Positions 10,260 to 19,768 of a DNA stretch of 64,000 bases are shown here, one piece after another. The stretch spans positions 34,886 to 98,885 of the forward strand of contig CACNQW010000001.1 of the NCBI GenBank assembly GCA_902622745.1, in the 5' to 3' direction. Made by a program: the position numbers and the translations under genes. How positions within the stretch are numbered: the stretch's first letter is position 1; every line of letters starts with the position of its first letter. The notes below the pieces were generated by a model that searched no databases, was not told the DNA's origin, and was given only the letters and a program-made list of their open reading frames with translations. Source of the DNA: an uncultured SAR116 cluster alpha proteobacterium. GTDB taxonomy: Bacteria > Pseudomonadota > Alphaproteobacteria > Puniceispirillales > Marisalimonadaceae.

Positions 10260-11825
10260 TTATTTGTCATTCTTAAGGACGTATAACAAAAATTTATTAA
10301 TTTCATTTTTAGTATTTTTAAGATTCATTTTGAGCGAACCTAAATCTCTAATATTTAGATTTCTTTGAAGCTTTTCTAAAATTTGATTTGTTAATCTGCT
10401 AGGTTTTTGATTTGAATATGTAAGATTTACATATTGATCAATGATAAAATAAAACATTTTTGCTTTTCTAATAAAGTGTTTTTTTTCTTCTATATTTTCT
10501 ATTGTTTCATAGTATTTTGGATCGTTATAAAAAAACTCTAAGAATTCAATGTCTCTTTGTCCACCTAAAGAATATTTAGTTTCATACCAGTGAATTTTAT
10601 TTTCTACATTTTCAGATATATTTAAATTAATATGTTCTTCATTATTTTTTATTTTTTTAGGTTTTATATCTATTCTTCTCATTTGATTTATTTCTTGAAT
10701 TAAATTTTTACTATTAATAGTTTGTGATTTTAATTTTTTTATAACTTTGTCTAATTCAATTTGAAAATTATTATCTTTAAAAACTAATTCACTTTTCATT
10801 AAAGCCATTTTTTCCCAAGAAAAAGTGTCGTTCTCATGAAATGATTTAAATTCAGATAATGTGCAAGCGTTTGAACTAATACGAACTTTAGGTCCAAGTT
10901 TGGTATCTACTTCATAAATTAAATTTTCAGATGTTTTTGAACTTAATATAGTAATAATTTTTCGAGAAATAAGTGACAAAATTAAGTGATAAGTTTTTTG
11001 ATTTTTAAAATTTTGGTTTTTATCTGGAAATATAAACACTAAATCTAAATCAGAGTTTGATGTCATTAAATTTTGAGCAAATCTTCCATATGCCAAAATC
11101 CCAAAATCATCTATAAAACTAGTGTTAAAATTTTTTTCTTTCGATATTAAGTCAACAGCAACTTTTTGAACTTTTTGTAAAGTACTGTAAGCTAATAAAT
11201 ATAATTCGTAAGCAGCATCTTCTACTTTTAACTCATCAGTTATAATTGATACAATAATTTGAAATTTAAGTTTTCTATGCGTTTTTCTTAATTTATCTAA
11301 TATTATTTCTTCGTTGTCATTAACACTTATTTTATTAAACTCTTTTTGATAGATATTTATGTTTTTGTTCAGTTTTATTTCGTAATAAGGATCTAAAATT
11401 TCTAATAATTTAATATCTTTAGATAAAAGGTTTGTTGCATGTCCTGAAAAAGTAAGGATGTCTGATATTTTTTTGTGGGAAAAAGAATTTTTGACAAGCA
11501 TTTCAATAAACTCAAAATTAGGTTGTATAAAATCTATAAATCTAAGAAGCTGATAGGTGCCTTGTCTAGGATATTTAGACTTTAAAATTATAGGTAGTAT
11601 TGAATTAGAAAACTCTTCAATTAAGTTTAGGAAATCATCTTGTATTTTTTTATTAATAATATTTTTAAAGTAAGCTCTATAGTACTTTAAAATATCATGT
11701 TTATTGAATTTTGTTTTTTTAAAAAGATAGGTTATTAATTCATTAATGTTTTGATCATAATATTCATTTACATCTTTAATTGATGAAATATTTTCTGGTA
11801 ATTGAATTTTATTTATATAGTTCAA
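10260..11825 (-). CDS. GlnE-like (glutamine synthetase adenylyltransferase family) protein, single nucleotidyltransferase domain
   Basis: 521 aa; GILAYGRFAQNLMTSNSDLDLVFIF, YEVDTKLGPKVRISSNACTLSEFKSFHENDTFSWEKMALMKSELV and KYSLGGQRDIEFLEFF match the GlnE domain order, but at about half the usual length. Confidence 0.72.
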   Translation of the reverse strand: MNYINKIQLPENISSIKDVNEYYDQNINELITYLFKKTKFNKHDILKYYRAYFKNIINKKIQDDFLNLIEEFSNSILPIILKSKYPRQGTYQLLRFIDFIQPNFEFIEMLVKNSFSHKKISDILTFSGHATNLLSKDIKLLEILDPYYEIKLNKNINIYQKEFNKISVNDNEEIILDKLRKTHRKLKFQIIVSIITDELKVEDAAYELYLLAYSTLQKVQKVAVDLISKEKNFNTSFIDDFGILAYGRFAQNLMTSNSDLDLVFIFPDKNQNFKNQKTYHLILSLISRKIITILSSKTSENLIYEVDTKLGPKVRISSNACTLSEFKSFHENDTFSWEKMALMKSELVFKDNNFQIELDKVIKKLKSQTINSKNLIQEINQMRRIDIKPKKIKNNEEHINLNISENVENKIHWYETKYSLGGQRDIEFLEFFYNDPKYYETIENIEEKKHFIRKAKMFYFIIDQYVNLTYSNQKPSRLTNQILEKLQRNLNIRDLGSLKMNLKNTKNEINKFLLYVLKNDK

Positions 11826-11911
11826 CGAAAATGCTTTAAATTAAATCTTTTATTATACAAAAAAAATGTTATTAAAATTATAAAACAAAACATACGAAAG
11901 TTGCAATTAAA

Positions 11912-12859
11912 ATGGATTTAAAAACCTTTCTTGAAAAGAACTATTCAATAGATTCTTTAAACAAGGTTATATTAGATATATCAAATGCAGCAATTAAAAT
12001 ATCAAACTCAATAAGAAATAATAATAAATTAGAAAGTAAGAAAGATACTTCTCAAAATGCTGATGGTGACAAACAAAAACCATTAGATATTTTTGCTGAT
12101 GAATGTGTAATTGAGTCTATAAATAATAGCTCGGTTTTTGCCTATTGTTCTGAAGAACAAGATGGAATGACAACTATAGATAAAGATGGAAAATATTTGA
12201 TGTTTTGTGATCCATTAGACGGATCATCAAATATTGGGAATAATATATCAATAGGAACAATTTTTTCAATTCTTCCTTTTTATAAAGGTAAAATTGAGAA
12301 TTCTTTAAAACAAAATGGCAAATTTCAACTATGTGCTGGTTTTTTTGTTTATGGTCCTCAAACAACTCTTATATTGTCACTTGGTAAAGGCGTACATTCT
12401 TTCTATTATGATCATACAAAGAATCAATTTAATATATTAAATTCAAAAATATTGATCCCTGAATCAACATCTGAATTTTCTATTAATTCTTCTTACAGAA
12501 GATATTGGAATAACAAGGTAAAAAAATACATAAAAAATTGTGAAGATGGGACTGATGGAGTAAGAGAAAAAGATTTTAATATGAGGTGGGTAGGATCATT
12601 AGTTGCAGACGCAAGTAGAATCTTTGAAAGAGGTGGAATTTTTCTTTATCCAGAAGATAAAAGAGAAAAAAATAAAAGTGGAAGACTAAGGCTAACTTAT
12701 GAAGCTAATCCCATATCTTTTTTAATAAGTCAGGCCGGAGGAAAAGCTACAAATGGTTCAGTCGATATTTTAAACGTAGAAGTGAATGAAATACATCAAC
12801 GTGTACCTTTTATTTTTGGTTCTAAAGAAGAGGTTGAAATTTTTTTAAATACTAATTAA
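11912..12859 (+). CDS. fbp: Fructose-1,6-bisphosphatase class I
   Basis: 315 aa; EEQDG, FCDPLDGSSNIGNNISIGTIFSI, RLTYEANPISFLISQAGGKAT. Confidence 0.93.
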   Translation: MDLKTFLEKNYSIDSLNKVILDISNAAIKISNSIRNNNKLESKKDTSQNADGDKQKPLDIFADECVIESINNSSVFAYCSEEQDGMTTIDKDGKYLMFCDPLDGSSNIGNNISIGTIFSILPFYKGKIENSLKQNGKFQLCAGFFVYGPQTTLILSLGKGVHSFYYDHTKNQFNILNSKILIPESTSEFSINSSYRRYWNNKVKKYIKNCEDGTDGVREKDFNMRWVGSLVADASRIFERGGIFLYPEDKREKNKSGRLRLTYEANPISFLISQAGGKATNGSVDILNVEVNEIHQRVPFIFGSKEEVEIFLNTN

Positions 12860-12886
12860 GTCTAATTCAAATTATCGAGAGAAATT

Positions 12887-14878
12887 ATGTCTAATACATC
12901 AGAATTAAATATGGAAACATTAAAAAGAATGTCTAATGCAATAAGAGTACTAGCAGCTGAAGGGGTCCAAAAAGCAAACTCAGGTCATCCTGGGATGCCC
13001 ATGGGTATTGCTGACGTTGCAACAATTTTATTCTCCAAATATTTGAATATTGATGTAAACAAACCTGACTGGCCAGACAGAGATAGATTTGTTTTGTCAG
13101 CTGGTCATGGTTCAATGCTTATATATGCTCTAAATTACCTTTTAGGTTATTCTGATATGAATATTGAAAGTTTAAAAAACTTTAGACAATTACATTCTAA
13201 TACACCTGGTCACCCTGAATATGGTGATACTTTAGGAGTTGAAACTACAACAGGGCCTCTTGGTCAAGGTTTAGGTACTGCTGTTGGTATGGCTTTAGCC
13301 GAAAGAATGTCTAATGCAAAGTTTGGAAAAAATCTTGTTGATCATTTTACTTATGTCATGGTTGGTGATGGGTGTCTCCAAGAGGGTATAAGTCATGAAT
13401 CAATAGAATTTGCTGGACATTTAAAATTAGCAAAATTAATTGTTCTTTGGGATAACAATTCAATTTCGATTGATGGTAATATCAATTTGGCCAATTCAAG
13501 TAATCAAATTGCTAGATTTAAAGCATCAGGGTGGCATACTCAATCAATTGATGGACACGATTTTGATCAAATATCAAAAGCGATTGAAAACGCACAAAAA
13601 ACCAATAAACCTTCATTTATTGCTTGTAAAACTATAATTGGATTTGGTTCACCAAATCTTGCGGGCACTGAAAAAACACATGGTGCACCACTTGGGGATG
13701 ATGAAGTTAAAAAAGTTAAAGAAGAATTAAATTGGAAAAGCAATCCATTTGAAGTTCCTAAAGACATACTTAGTAATTGGAGAGCTTCAGTTGAAAGAGG
13801 GTTAGAAATTAGAAAGGAATGGGAAGATAGATTTAATAAAAGTCCTAAAAAAAATAAATTTATTAAAAATAATTCAAACTATTTATCCCAAGTCTTTGAT
13901 AAAAATTTAAAATCTCATATTCAAAAATTGAAATTAGAAAAACCTAAATTAGCTACAAGACAGGCAAGTTTAGAATTTTTAAAAGTTTTGTCATCTAATG
14001 TAGATAACATTGCTGGAGGCTCAGCTGATTTAACTGGATCAAACTTGACAAAAACCCCAGATATGAATTCTGTAAAACCAAAAAAATTTAAAGCTAATTA
14101 TATTCATTATGGAATTAGAGAACACATGATGGGAGCTGTTATGAATGGAATAGCTCTTCATAAAGGTTTTATAACATATGGTGGAACTTTTTTAGTTTTT
14201 AGTGATTATATGAGAAGTTCAATTAGGTTGTCAGCTCTCATGAAAACTAAAGTAATTTATGTTTTAACACATGACTCAATTGGTCTGGGTGAAGATGGCC
14301 CAACACATCAACCAGTAGAGCATTTAGCAATGCTGAGAGCAACACCTAATCTCAATGTATTTCGTCCTGCTGATGCAGTTGAAACAGCAGAAGCATGGGA
14401 ACTTGCACTTAAATATGATGGACCATCTATATTGGCTTTATCTAGACAGGGTTTAAAAACATTTAGAGACGAAAAAGGGAATGATAATCTTACAAGTAAA
14501 GGGGGATATCTTGTTAAAGATTTTGGAAATAAAAGAGATTTAACAATAATTGCCACAGGTTCTGAAGTTGAGATTGCATTAGAAACTTCGGATCTATTAT
14601 TAAAAGATAATATTAAAGCATCAGTGGTATCTTTACCATGTTGGGAGATATTCGAAAAACAATCAGAAGAATATAAATTAAATGTCCTTGGAGAAAAATT
14701 AAAAGTTGGTGTAGAAGCGGGTTCAGAATTAGGCTGGCATAAATATATAGGATCAAATGGTATTTTTATTGGAATGAAAACATTTGGAGCATCAGCACCT
14801 GCAAATCATTTATTTGAACATTTTGGATTAAGTTCAGATAAGATTAGAGAAAAAATTTTAGGTAAAATTAATACATAA
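12887..14878 (+). CDS. tkt: Transketolase
   Basis: 663 aa; SGHPGMPMGIADVATILF, GPLGQGLGTAVGMALAE, VGDGCLQEGISHE, GLGEDGPTHQPVEHLAMLRATPN. Confidence 0.96.
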   Translation: MSNTSELNMETLKRMSNAIRVLAAEGVQKANSGHPGMPMGIADVATILFSKYLNIDVNKPDWPDRDRFVLSAGHGSMLIYALNYLLGYSDMNIESLKNFRQLHSNTPGHPEYGDTLGVETTTGPLGQGLGTAVGMALAERMSNAKFGKNLVDHFTYVMVGDGCLQEGISHESIEFAGHLKLAKLIVLWDNNSISIDGNINLANSSNQIARFKASGWHTQSIDGHDFDQISKAIENAQKTNKPSFIACKTIIGFGSPNLAGTEKTHGAPLGDDEVKKVKEELNWKSNPFEVPKDILSNWRASVERGLEIRKEWEDRFNKSPKKNKFIKNNSNYLSQVFDKNLKSHIQKLKLEKPKLATRQASLEFLKVLSSNVDNIAGGSADLTGSNLTKTPDMNSVKPKKFKANYIHYGIREHMMGAVMNGIALHKGFITYGGTFLVFSDYMRSSIRLSALMKTKVIYVLTHDSIGLGEDGPTHQPVEHLAMLRATPNLNVFRPADAVETAEAWELALKYDGPSILALSRQGLKTFRDEKGNDNLTSKGGYLVKDFGNKRDLTIIATGSEVEIALETSDLLLKDNIKASVVSLPCWEIFEKQSEEYKLNVLGEKLKVGVEAGSELGWHKYIGSNGIFIGMKTFGASAPANHLFEHFGLSSDKIREKILGKINT

Positions 14879-14882
14879 CTTT

Positions 14883-16073
14883 ATGCCTTCTTCAAAAGAA
14901 TTTTTTAAATTAGATTTAAAGAATAAATTCATTCTTGTCAGGGTGGATTTGAATTTGCCTGTAGTAAATGGGGTTGTTCAAGATGAAACAAGGCTTCAAT
15001 CTGTTTTACCGACTATTCAAGAAATTATTAAAAAAGGTGGCAAGGTAGTACTTTGTAGTCACTTTGGAAGACCTAATGGTGAATATAATAAAAAGTACAG
15101 TTTAAAACCATTAATAGAACCTTTGTCAAAAGCATTAAATTGTCCTGTTGTTTTTTCACCAACTTGCATTGGACCAGAAGCAGAAGAACTAAAAAATAAT
15201 CTTAAAGAGGGTCAAACTTTACTTTTAGAAAATTTACGATTTCATAATGGAGAAGAAACGAATAATAGAGATTTTTCAGAAGATTTAACTCTGGGGATTG
15301 ATTATTTTGTTAATGATGCTTTTTCATGTTCCCACAGAAGGCATTCTAGTACGGTAGGTGTAACAAATTTTTTACCCTCTTTTATGGGAACTCACTTAGA
15401 AAAAGAGATTAAAGCTTTAGAGGGTGTTTTAAATAATCCTAATAAACCTGTAGCTGCAATAATTGGAGGGTCAAAAGTTTCAACTAAAATAGATGTAATA
15501 AATTTTTTACTCAAAAAAATGGATATTATTATTATTGGTGGAGCTATGGCTAATACCTTTGTTGCTGCAAAAGGTCTTGATGTGGGTAAAAGTTTATTTG
15601 AGAAAGAATGCATTGATTTAGCTAAAGAGCTTATAGAAAAGTCACAAAATAATAATTGTAATTTAATTTTGCCAACTGATTTTATTGTATCTAAAAATTT
15701 AAAAAAAAATGCTGAATATACAACTACTAATTTTGACTCATTGCCACATAATATGATGGCACTAGACATTGGCCCAAAATCGATAGAGCTTATTAATAAA
15801 AATATTAATAACTGTAAAACTATTTTATGGAACGGACCATTGGGTGCTTTTGAAACCTACCCATTCGATAAAGGTACTAATAAAGTCGCTTCGCATGTTT
15901 CAAGCCTTACAAAACAAAAAAAGATTTTGAGTGTTGCAGGTGGAGGTGATACAGTTTCTGCATTGAACAATGCAAAAGTGTTGAATGATTTTAGTTATGT
16001 ATCCACTGCAGGTGGAGCATTTTTAGAATGGTTAGAAGGTAAAGTATTACCAGGTATCGAACCTATAAGTTAA
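14883..16073 (+). CDS. pgk: Phosphoglycerate kinase
   Basis: 396 aa; LVRVDLNLPV, LCSHFGRPNGE, LLENLRFHNGEE, NDAFSCSHRRHSST, AGGGDTVSAL. Confidence 0.96.
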   Translation: MPSSKEFFKLDLKNKFILVRVDLNLPVVNGVVQDETRLQSVLPTIQEIIKKGGKVVLCSHFGRPNGEYNKKYSLKPLIEPLSKALNCPVVFSPTCIGPEAEELKNNLKEGQTLLLENLRFHNGEETNNRDFSEDLTLGIDYFVNDAFSCSHRRHSSTVGVTNFLPSFMGTHLEKEIKALEGVLNNPNKPVAAIIGGSKVSTKIDVINFLLKKMDIIIIGGAMANTFVAAKGLDVGKSLFEKECIDLAKELIEKSQNNNCNLILPTDFIVSKNLKKNAEYTTTNFDSLPHNMMALDIGPKSIELINKNINNCKTILWNGPLGAFETYPFDKGTNKVASHVSSLTKQKKILSVAGGGDTVSALNNAKVLNDFSYVSTAGGAFLEWLEGKVLPGIEPIS

Positions 16074-16090
16074 CTTACGAAAGGAAAATA

Positions 16091-17098
16091 ATGTCAGTCA
16101 AAGTAGCAATTAATGGATTTGGAAGAATTGGTAGAAATATACTTAGGTCTATTATAGAAAACAAAAATCACAATATCAAAGTAGTTGGCATTAACGATTT
16201 AGGTCCTATAGAAACAAATGCACATTTATTAAAATATGATTCTGTTCATGGAACTCTTAATAGGGATGTTATTATTAACGGTAGTGATCTAGATGTTGGA
16301 ACAGGACCAATTAAAGTCACTGCAGAAAGAAATCCAGAAAATTTACCTTGGAAAGAATTAGATGTAGATGTTGTTTTAGAATGCACGGGAATTTTTACTA
16401 GTAAAGAAAAGGCTCAACAACACATAACTGCTGGTGCAAAAAAAGTTCTTATATCTGCTCCTGCAAGTGGAGTCGATCTTACTGTCGTGTATGGTGTAAA
16501 TCATAAAAAAATTTCAAGTGAACATCAAATTTTATCAAATGCTTCGTGTACGACTAATTGTCTTGCTCCTTTAGCATATGTATTAAATAAATCTATAGGT
16601 ATAGAAAATGGTTTTATGACCACAATACATTCTTATACTGGAGATCAACCAACATTAGATACAATGCATAGTGATCTTTATAGAGCAAGGGCTGCAGCTG
16701 CTAATATGATACCTACATCAACAGGCGCAGCTAAAGCTGTTGGGTTAGTTTTACCTGATCTAGATGGTAAACTTGATGGTGTTGCAATTAGAGTTCCTAC
16801 ACAAAATGTTTCAGTTGTTGATTTTAAGTTTAATTCAAAGAAAGAAACATCGATTGAAGAAATTAATGAGGCAATAAAAATTGCATCTGAAAATGAATTA
16901 AAAAATATTTTAAGTTTTAATGATAAAAAACTTGTTTCAAGTGATTTTAATCATAATCCATCCTCTTCAATATTTCATTCTGATCAAACAAAAGTTATGA
17001 ATAAGAAATTTGTAAGAATTTTGAGTTGGTATGATAATGAATGGGGTTTTTCAAATAGAATGTGTGATACTGCATTAGAAATAGGAAAATATATATAG
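16091..17098 (+). CDS. gap: Glyceraldehyde-3-phosphate dehydrogenase
   Basis: 335 aa; VAINGFGRIGRNILR, SNASCTTNCLAPLA, WYDNEWGFSNRM. Confidence 0.96.
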   Translation: MSVKVAINGFGRIGRNILRSIIENKNHNIKVVGINDLGPIETNAHLLKYDSVHGTLNRDVIINGSDLDVGTGPIKVTAERNPENLPWKELDVDVVLECTGIFTSKEKAQQHITAGAKKVLISAPASGVDLTVVYGVNHKKISSEHQILSNASCTTNCLAPLAYVLNKSIGIENGFMTTIHSYTGDQPTLDTMHSDLYRARAAAANMIPTSTGAAKAVGLVLPDLDGKLDGVAIRVPTQNVSVVDFKFNSKKETSIEEINEAIKIASENELKNILSFNDKKLVSSDFNHNPSSSIFHSDQTKVMNKKFVRILSWYDNEWGFSNRMCDTALEIGKYI

Positions 17099-17101
17099 TT
17101 T

Positions 17102-17758
17102 ATGTCTTCAAAAAACATAATTATTGCACCATCAATTTTATCTGCTGATTTTAGTAATCTTGGTCAAGAAGTTAATGATATTGATAAAGCTGGAGCTGAT
17201 TGGATCCATTTAGATGTAATGGATGGACATTTTGTTCCAAATTTAACTTTTGGTCCTTCTGTTATTTCTAGTATTAGAAAAAAAACCAAAAAATGTTTTG
17301 ATACTCATTTAATGATATCAAACCCTGATGAGTATATAGAACAGTATAAAAATGCTGGTTCAGATATAATTACTGTTCATAAAGAAGTTTGTGGACATTT
17401 AGATAAAACTTTATCATCTATAAAAAAGACAGGATGTAAAGCTGGTGTTTCAATCAATCCTGGCACTGATATTTCTGGGTTAGAGTATGTCTTAGGTAAG
17501 ATTGATTTAATTTTAGTTATGTCAGTAAATCCAGGTTTTGGAGGACAAAAGTTTATAAACTCATCAATTCAAAAAATTAAAAAAATAAAAGAATTAGTGC
17601 AAAACTTCAATATTGATATTGAGGTTGATGGTGGCATAGATGATAAAACGGCAACACTTGTTAAAAATGCTGGTGCAAATATTCTTGTTTCTGGATCTTT
17701 TATATTTTCTGGAGAAAATAAAAGTATTTATAAGGAAAGAATAGCTTCTTTGAGATAA
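17102..17758 (+). CDS. rpe: Ribulose-phosphate 3-epimerase
   Basis: 218 aa; IAPSILSADFSNLGQEV, HLDVMDGHFVPNLTFGP, VMSVNPGFGGQKFI, EVDGGI. Confidence 0.95.
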   Translation: MSSKNIIIAPSILSADFSNLGQEVNDIDKAGADWIHLDVMDGHFVPNLTFGPSVISSIRKKTKKCFDTHLMISNPDEYIEQYKNAGSDIITVHKEVCGHLDKTLSSIKKTGCKAGVSINPGTDISGLEYVLGKIDLILVMSVNPGFGGQKFINSSIQKIKKIKELVQNFNIDIEVDGGIDDKTATLVKNAGANILVSGSFIFSGENKSIYKERIASLR

Positions 17759-17761
17759 TTT

Positions 17762-18427
17762 ATGTCAAAGAATACTGCAAACAAAATAATCATTTTTGAT
17801 TTAGATGGAACTTTAATTCATTCAATACCAGATATGTGTATTGCTATGAATAAAACATTAGAGCAATTTAAATTAAAATCTATAACAGAGGAAAAACTTC
17901 AAGAGTTTGTTGGCGAAGGTATGTTGAAATTATCTGAGAATGTACTTAAATTTTCAGGAGCCAATTTAAATTTAATAGACGACTTTTTCTTTATGTATAG
18001 AAAAGAATATTCTGAAAATCCATATTACCTTACTAGTTTAATGCCAGGTGTTAAAGATATTCTTAATTATTTATTAGATAAAAATATCCGTATAAACATA
18101 TGTACAAATAAAAGACAATATGTTGCAGAGAAAATTTTGAAACTAATGAATTTATTTGATAATTTTGATTTTATTGTTGGTGCAAAAGAGAATGTTCCAC
18201 TTAAACCTCAAAGACAAATGATAGACTTTATATGCAATCAATATGATAGTGATGAAAATGAATTTATAATGGTTGGAGATACAAAGGTAGATATTTTAGC
18301 AGCAAAAAATGCAGGAATTAGTTCTGTAATAGTTGATGGTGGTTATACAAACGAGGATTGTAAATCTTTAGGCGCAGATTTTTACTTAAATAATATATCT
18401 GAGTTAAAATCAGTTTTAAATTTATAA
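17762..18427 (+). CDS. gph: Phosphoglycolate phosphatase (HAD family)
   Basis: 221 aa; IIFDLDGTLIHSIPD, CTNKRQYVAEKIL, MVGDTKVDILAAKNAGI; context after rpe. Confidence 0.88.
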   Translation: MSKNTANKIIIFDLDGTLIHSIPDMCIAMNKTLEQFKLKSITEEKLQEFVGEGMLKLSENVLKFSGANLNLIDDFFFMYRKEYSENPYYLTSLMPGVKDILNYLLDKNIRINICTNKRQYVAEKILKLMNLFDNFDFIVGAKENVPLKPQRQMIDFICNQYDSDENEFIMVGDTKVDILAAKNAGISSVIVDGGYTNEDCKSLGADFYLNNISELKSVLNL

Positions 18428-19339
18428 GGGATCCCAACTAAACACATCACCACTTCTTTCTGATGGAGTCAAGTAAGGCTTAAATGCAGGCATCGCTATT
18501 TCCATTATTGTTTTTGGATTCCATCCTTCACTATTATGGACACTTTTTACAGGTCTATTTTGGTTGTAAATAAATAATTCATTTAATCTTGAACTAAAAA
18601 TCTGTCCTGTAATATCTTTTGCATCCTCAGAAGAAAGGTATACTGCAAGTGGAGCATTTGTTTCGGGGGTCATTTTTTTTAAACGTTCGACTCTAGCTTT
18701 TTCATTTTCGGTTGTAGACGGTATAGAATTCGTCATTCTACTCCAGGCAAATGGTGCAATACAGTTTGATCGTACATTAAAACGTTTCATATCTAAAGAA
18801 ATTGATTTTGATAATCCAGCAATCCCTAATTTTGCTGCAGAATAATTAGCCTGCCCAAAGTTACCTATTAAACCAGAAGTACTTGTCATATGAACAAAGG
18901 AACCTGAGTTTTTTTCTCTAAAAAATGGTGCTGCTGCTCTGCTAATATAAAAACTACCATTTAAATGAACATCAATAACATCTGTCCAATCTTTTGGGTC
19001 CATTTTATGAAAAATTACATCTCTTAAAATACCAGCATTATTTACAACAATATCAATTTGTTTAAAAGTATCTAAGGCATTTTGAATAATTTTTGATGCT
19101 GATGACCATGATGTTACACTATTAGTATCTGGTATAGCTTCTCCCCCTTTTTGTGATATCAATCCACAAGTTTCCTCTGCAGGTTGGATGGATCCACCTT
19201 TTCCAGTAAGAGACACACCTATATCATTTGCTATAATTTTTACACCTTCATTAGCAAGGGCTAGGGCTATTTCTCTTCCAATTCCTCCGCCTGCGCCTGT
19301 AACAATTGCAACCTTACCTTTTAATCCTAAATCATTCAT
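18422..19339 (-). CDS. Short-chain dehydrogenase/reductase (multifunctional 17-beta-HSD type 4-like N-domain)
   Basis: VAIVTGAGGGIGREIALALA, NNAGILRD, YSAAKLG; start set at MNDLGLKGK rather than the upstream Met of the ORF. Confidence 0.88.
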   Translation of the reverse strand: MNDLGLKGKVAIVTGAGGGIGREIALALANEGVKIIANDIGVSLTGKGGSIQPAEETCGLISQKGGEAIPDTNSVTSWSSASKIIQNALDTFKQIDIVVNNAGILRDVIFHKMDPKDWTDVIDVHLNGSFYISRAAAPFFREKNSGSFVHMTSTSGLIGNFGQANYSAAKLGIAGLSKSISLDMKRFNVRSNCIAPFAWSRMTNSIPSTTENEKARVERLKKMTPETNAPLAVYLSSEDAKDITGQIFSSRLNELFIYNQNRPVKSVHNSEGWNPKTIMEIAMPAFKPYLTPSERSGDVFSWDPL

Positions 19340-19495
19340 AAAATAACCTTTAAAAAACTCTATTAAACAACTTTTCATTTATTTAGTCTATATTAGGTTT
19401 ATAAATTATTTGAAATATGGAGGCTTAGCTCATCAGGATATAGCGTGAAATAACTAATTTTAAGAAAACAGGTTCGAGTCCTATCGTCCTCACCA
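19301..19495 (+). repeat. Left copy of ~195 bp imperfect direct repeat (SDR 5' end, intergenic, tRNA-Arg)
   Basis: Aligns by eye with 23886-24078, e.g. shared 'attaaacaacttttcattta' and 'aacaggttcgagtcct'. Confidence 0.85.
19419..19495 (+). pseudogene. Decayed tRNA-Arg copy
   Basis: Keeps GCTCATCAGGATATAGC D-arm-like part, ACAGGTTCGAGTCCTAT T-arm and CCA, but the anticodon stem is gone (aaataactaattttaagaaaa) and the acceptor stem is mismatched. Confidence 0.8.
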
Positions 19496-19548
19496 TTTTT
19501 TTATATTATTCAAGTTTTTAATATGAAATAATTTACAAAATTATTTTA

Positions 19549-19690
19549 TCAATAAAAGAATTTTTTGAGGTTAATAATACCCAATGATGCGCTATTTTGT
19601 AAAAATAAATATAATTTATGATTATTGTAAGCAATGTCTCTAATTCTTTCATGAACCTCGATCTTTTTCAAAATTACTAATTGATTTTTT
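19549..19690 (-). pseudogene. 3' relic of a PQQ-dependent sugar dehydrogenase-like gene
   Basis: Minus-strand translation QLVILKKIEVHERIRDIAYNNHKLYLFLQNSASLGIINLKKFFY*; 'ERIRDI...LYLFL...I' matches the C-terminal blade of GSDH/YliI-type proteins. Confidence 0.5.
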
Positions 19691-19768
19691 TCATTTAAAG
19701 AAAAAAAAATACAAAGATTTAGCCCTTATACTTGATACTACGAAATTTATTCAAATTACTTTGGGTTA

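Noticed and set aside
15392-15769. 125-aa minus-strand ORF
   Set aside because: Antisense to pgk, no recognisable motifs.
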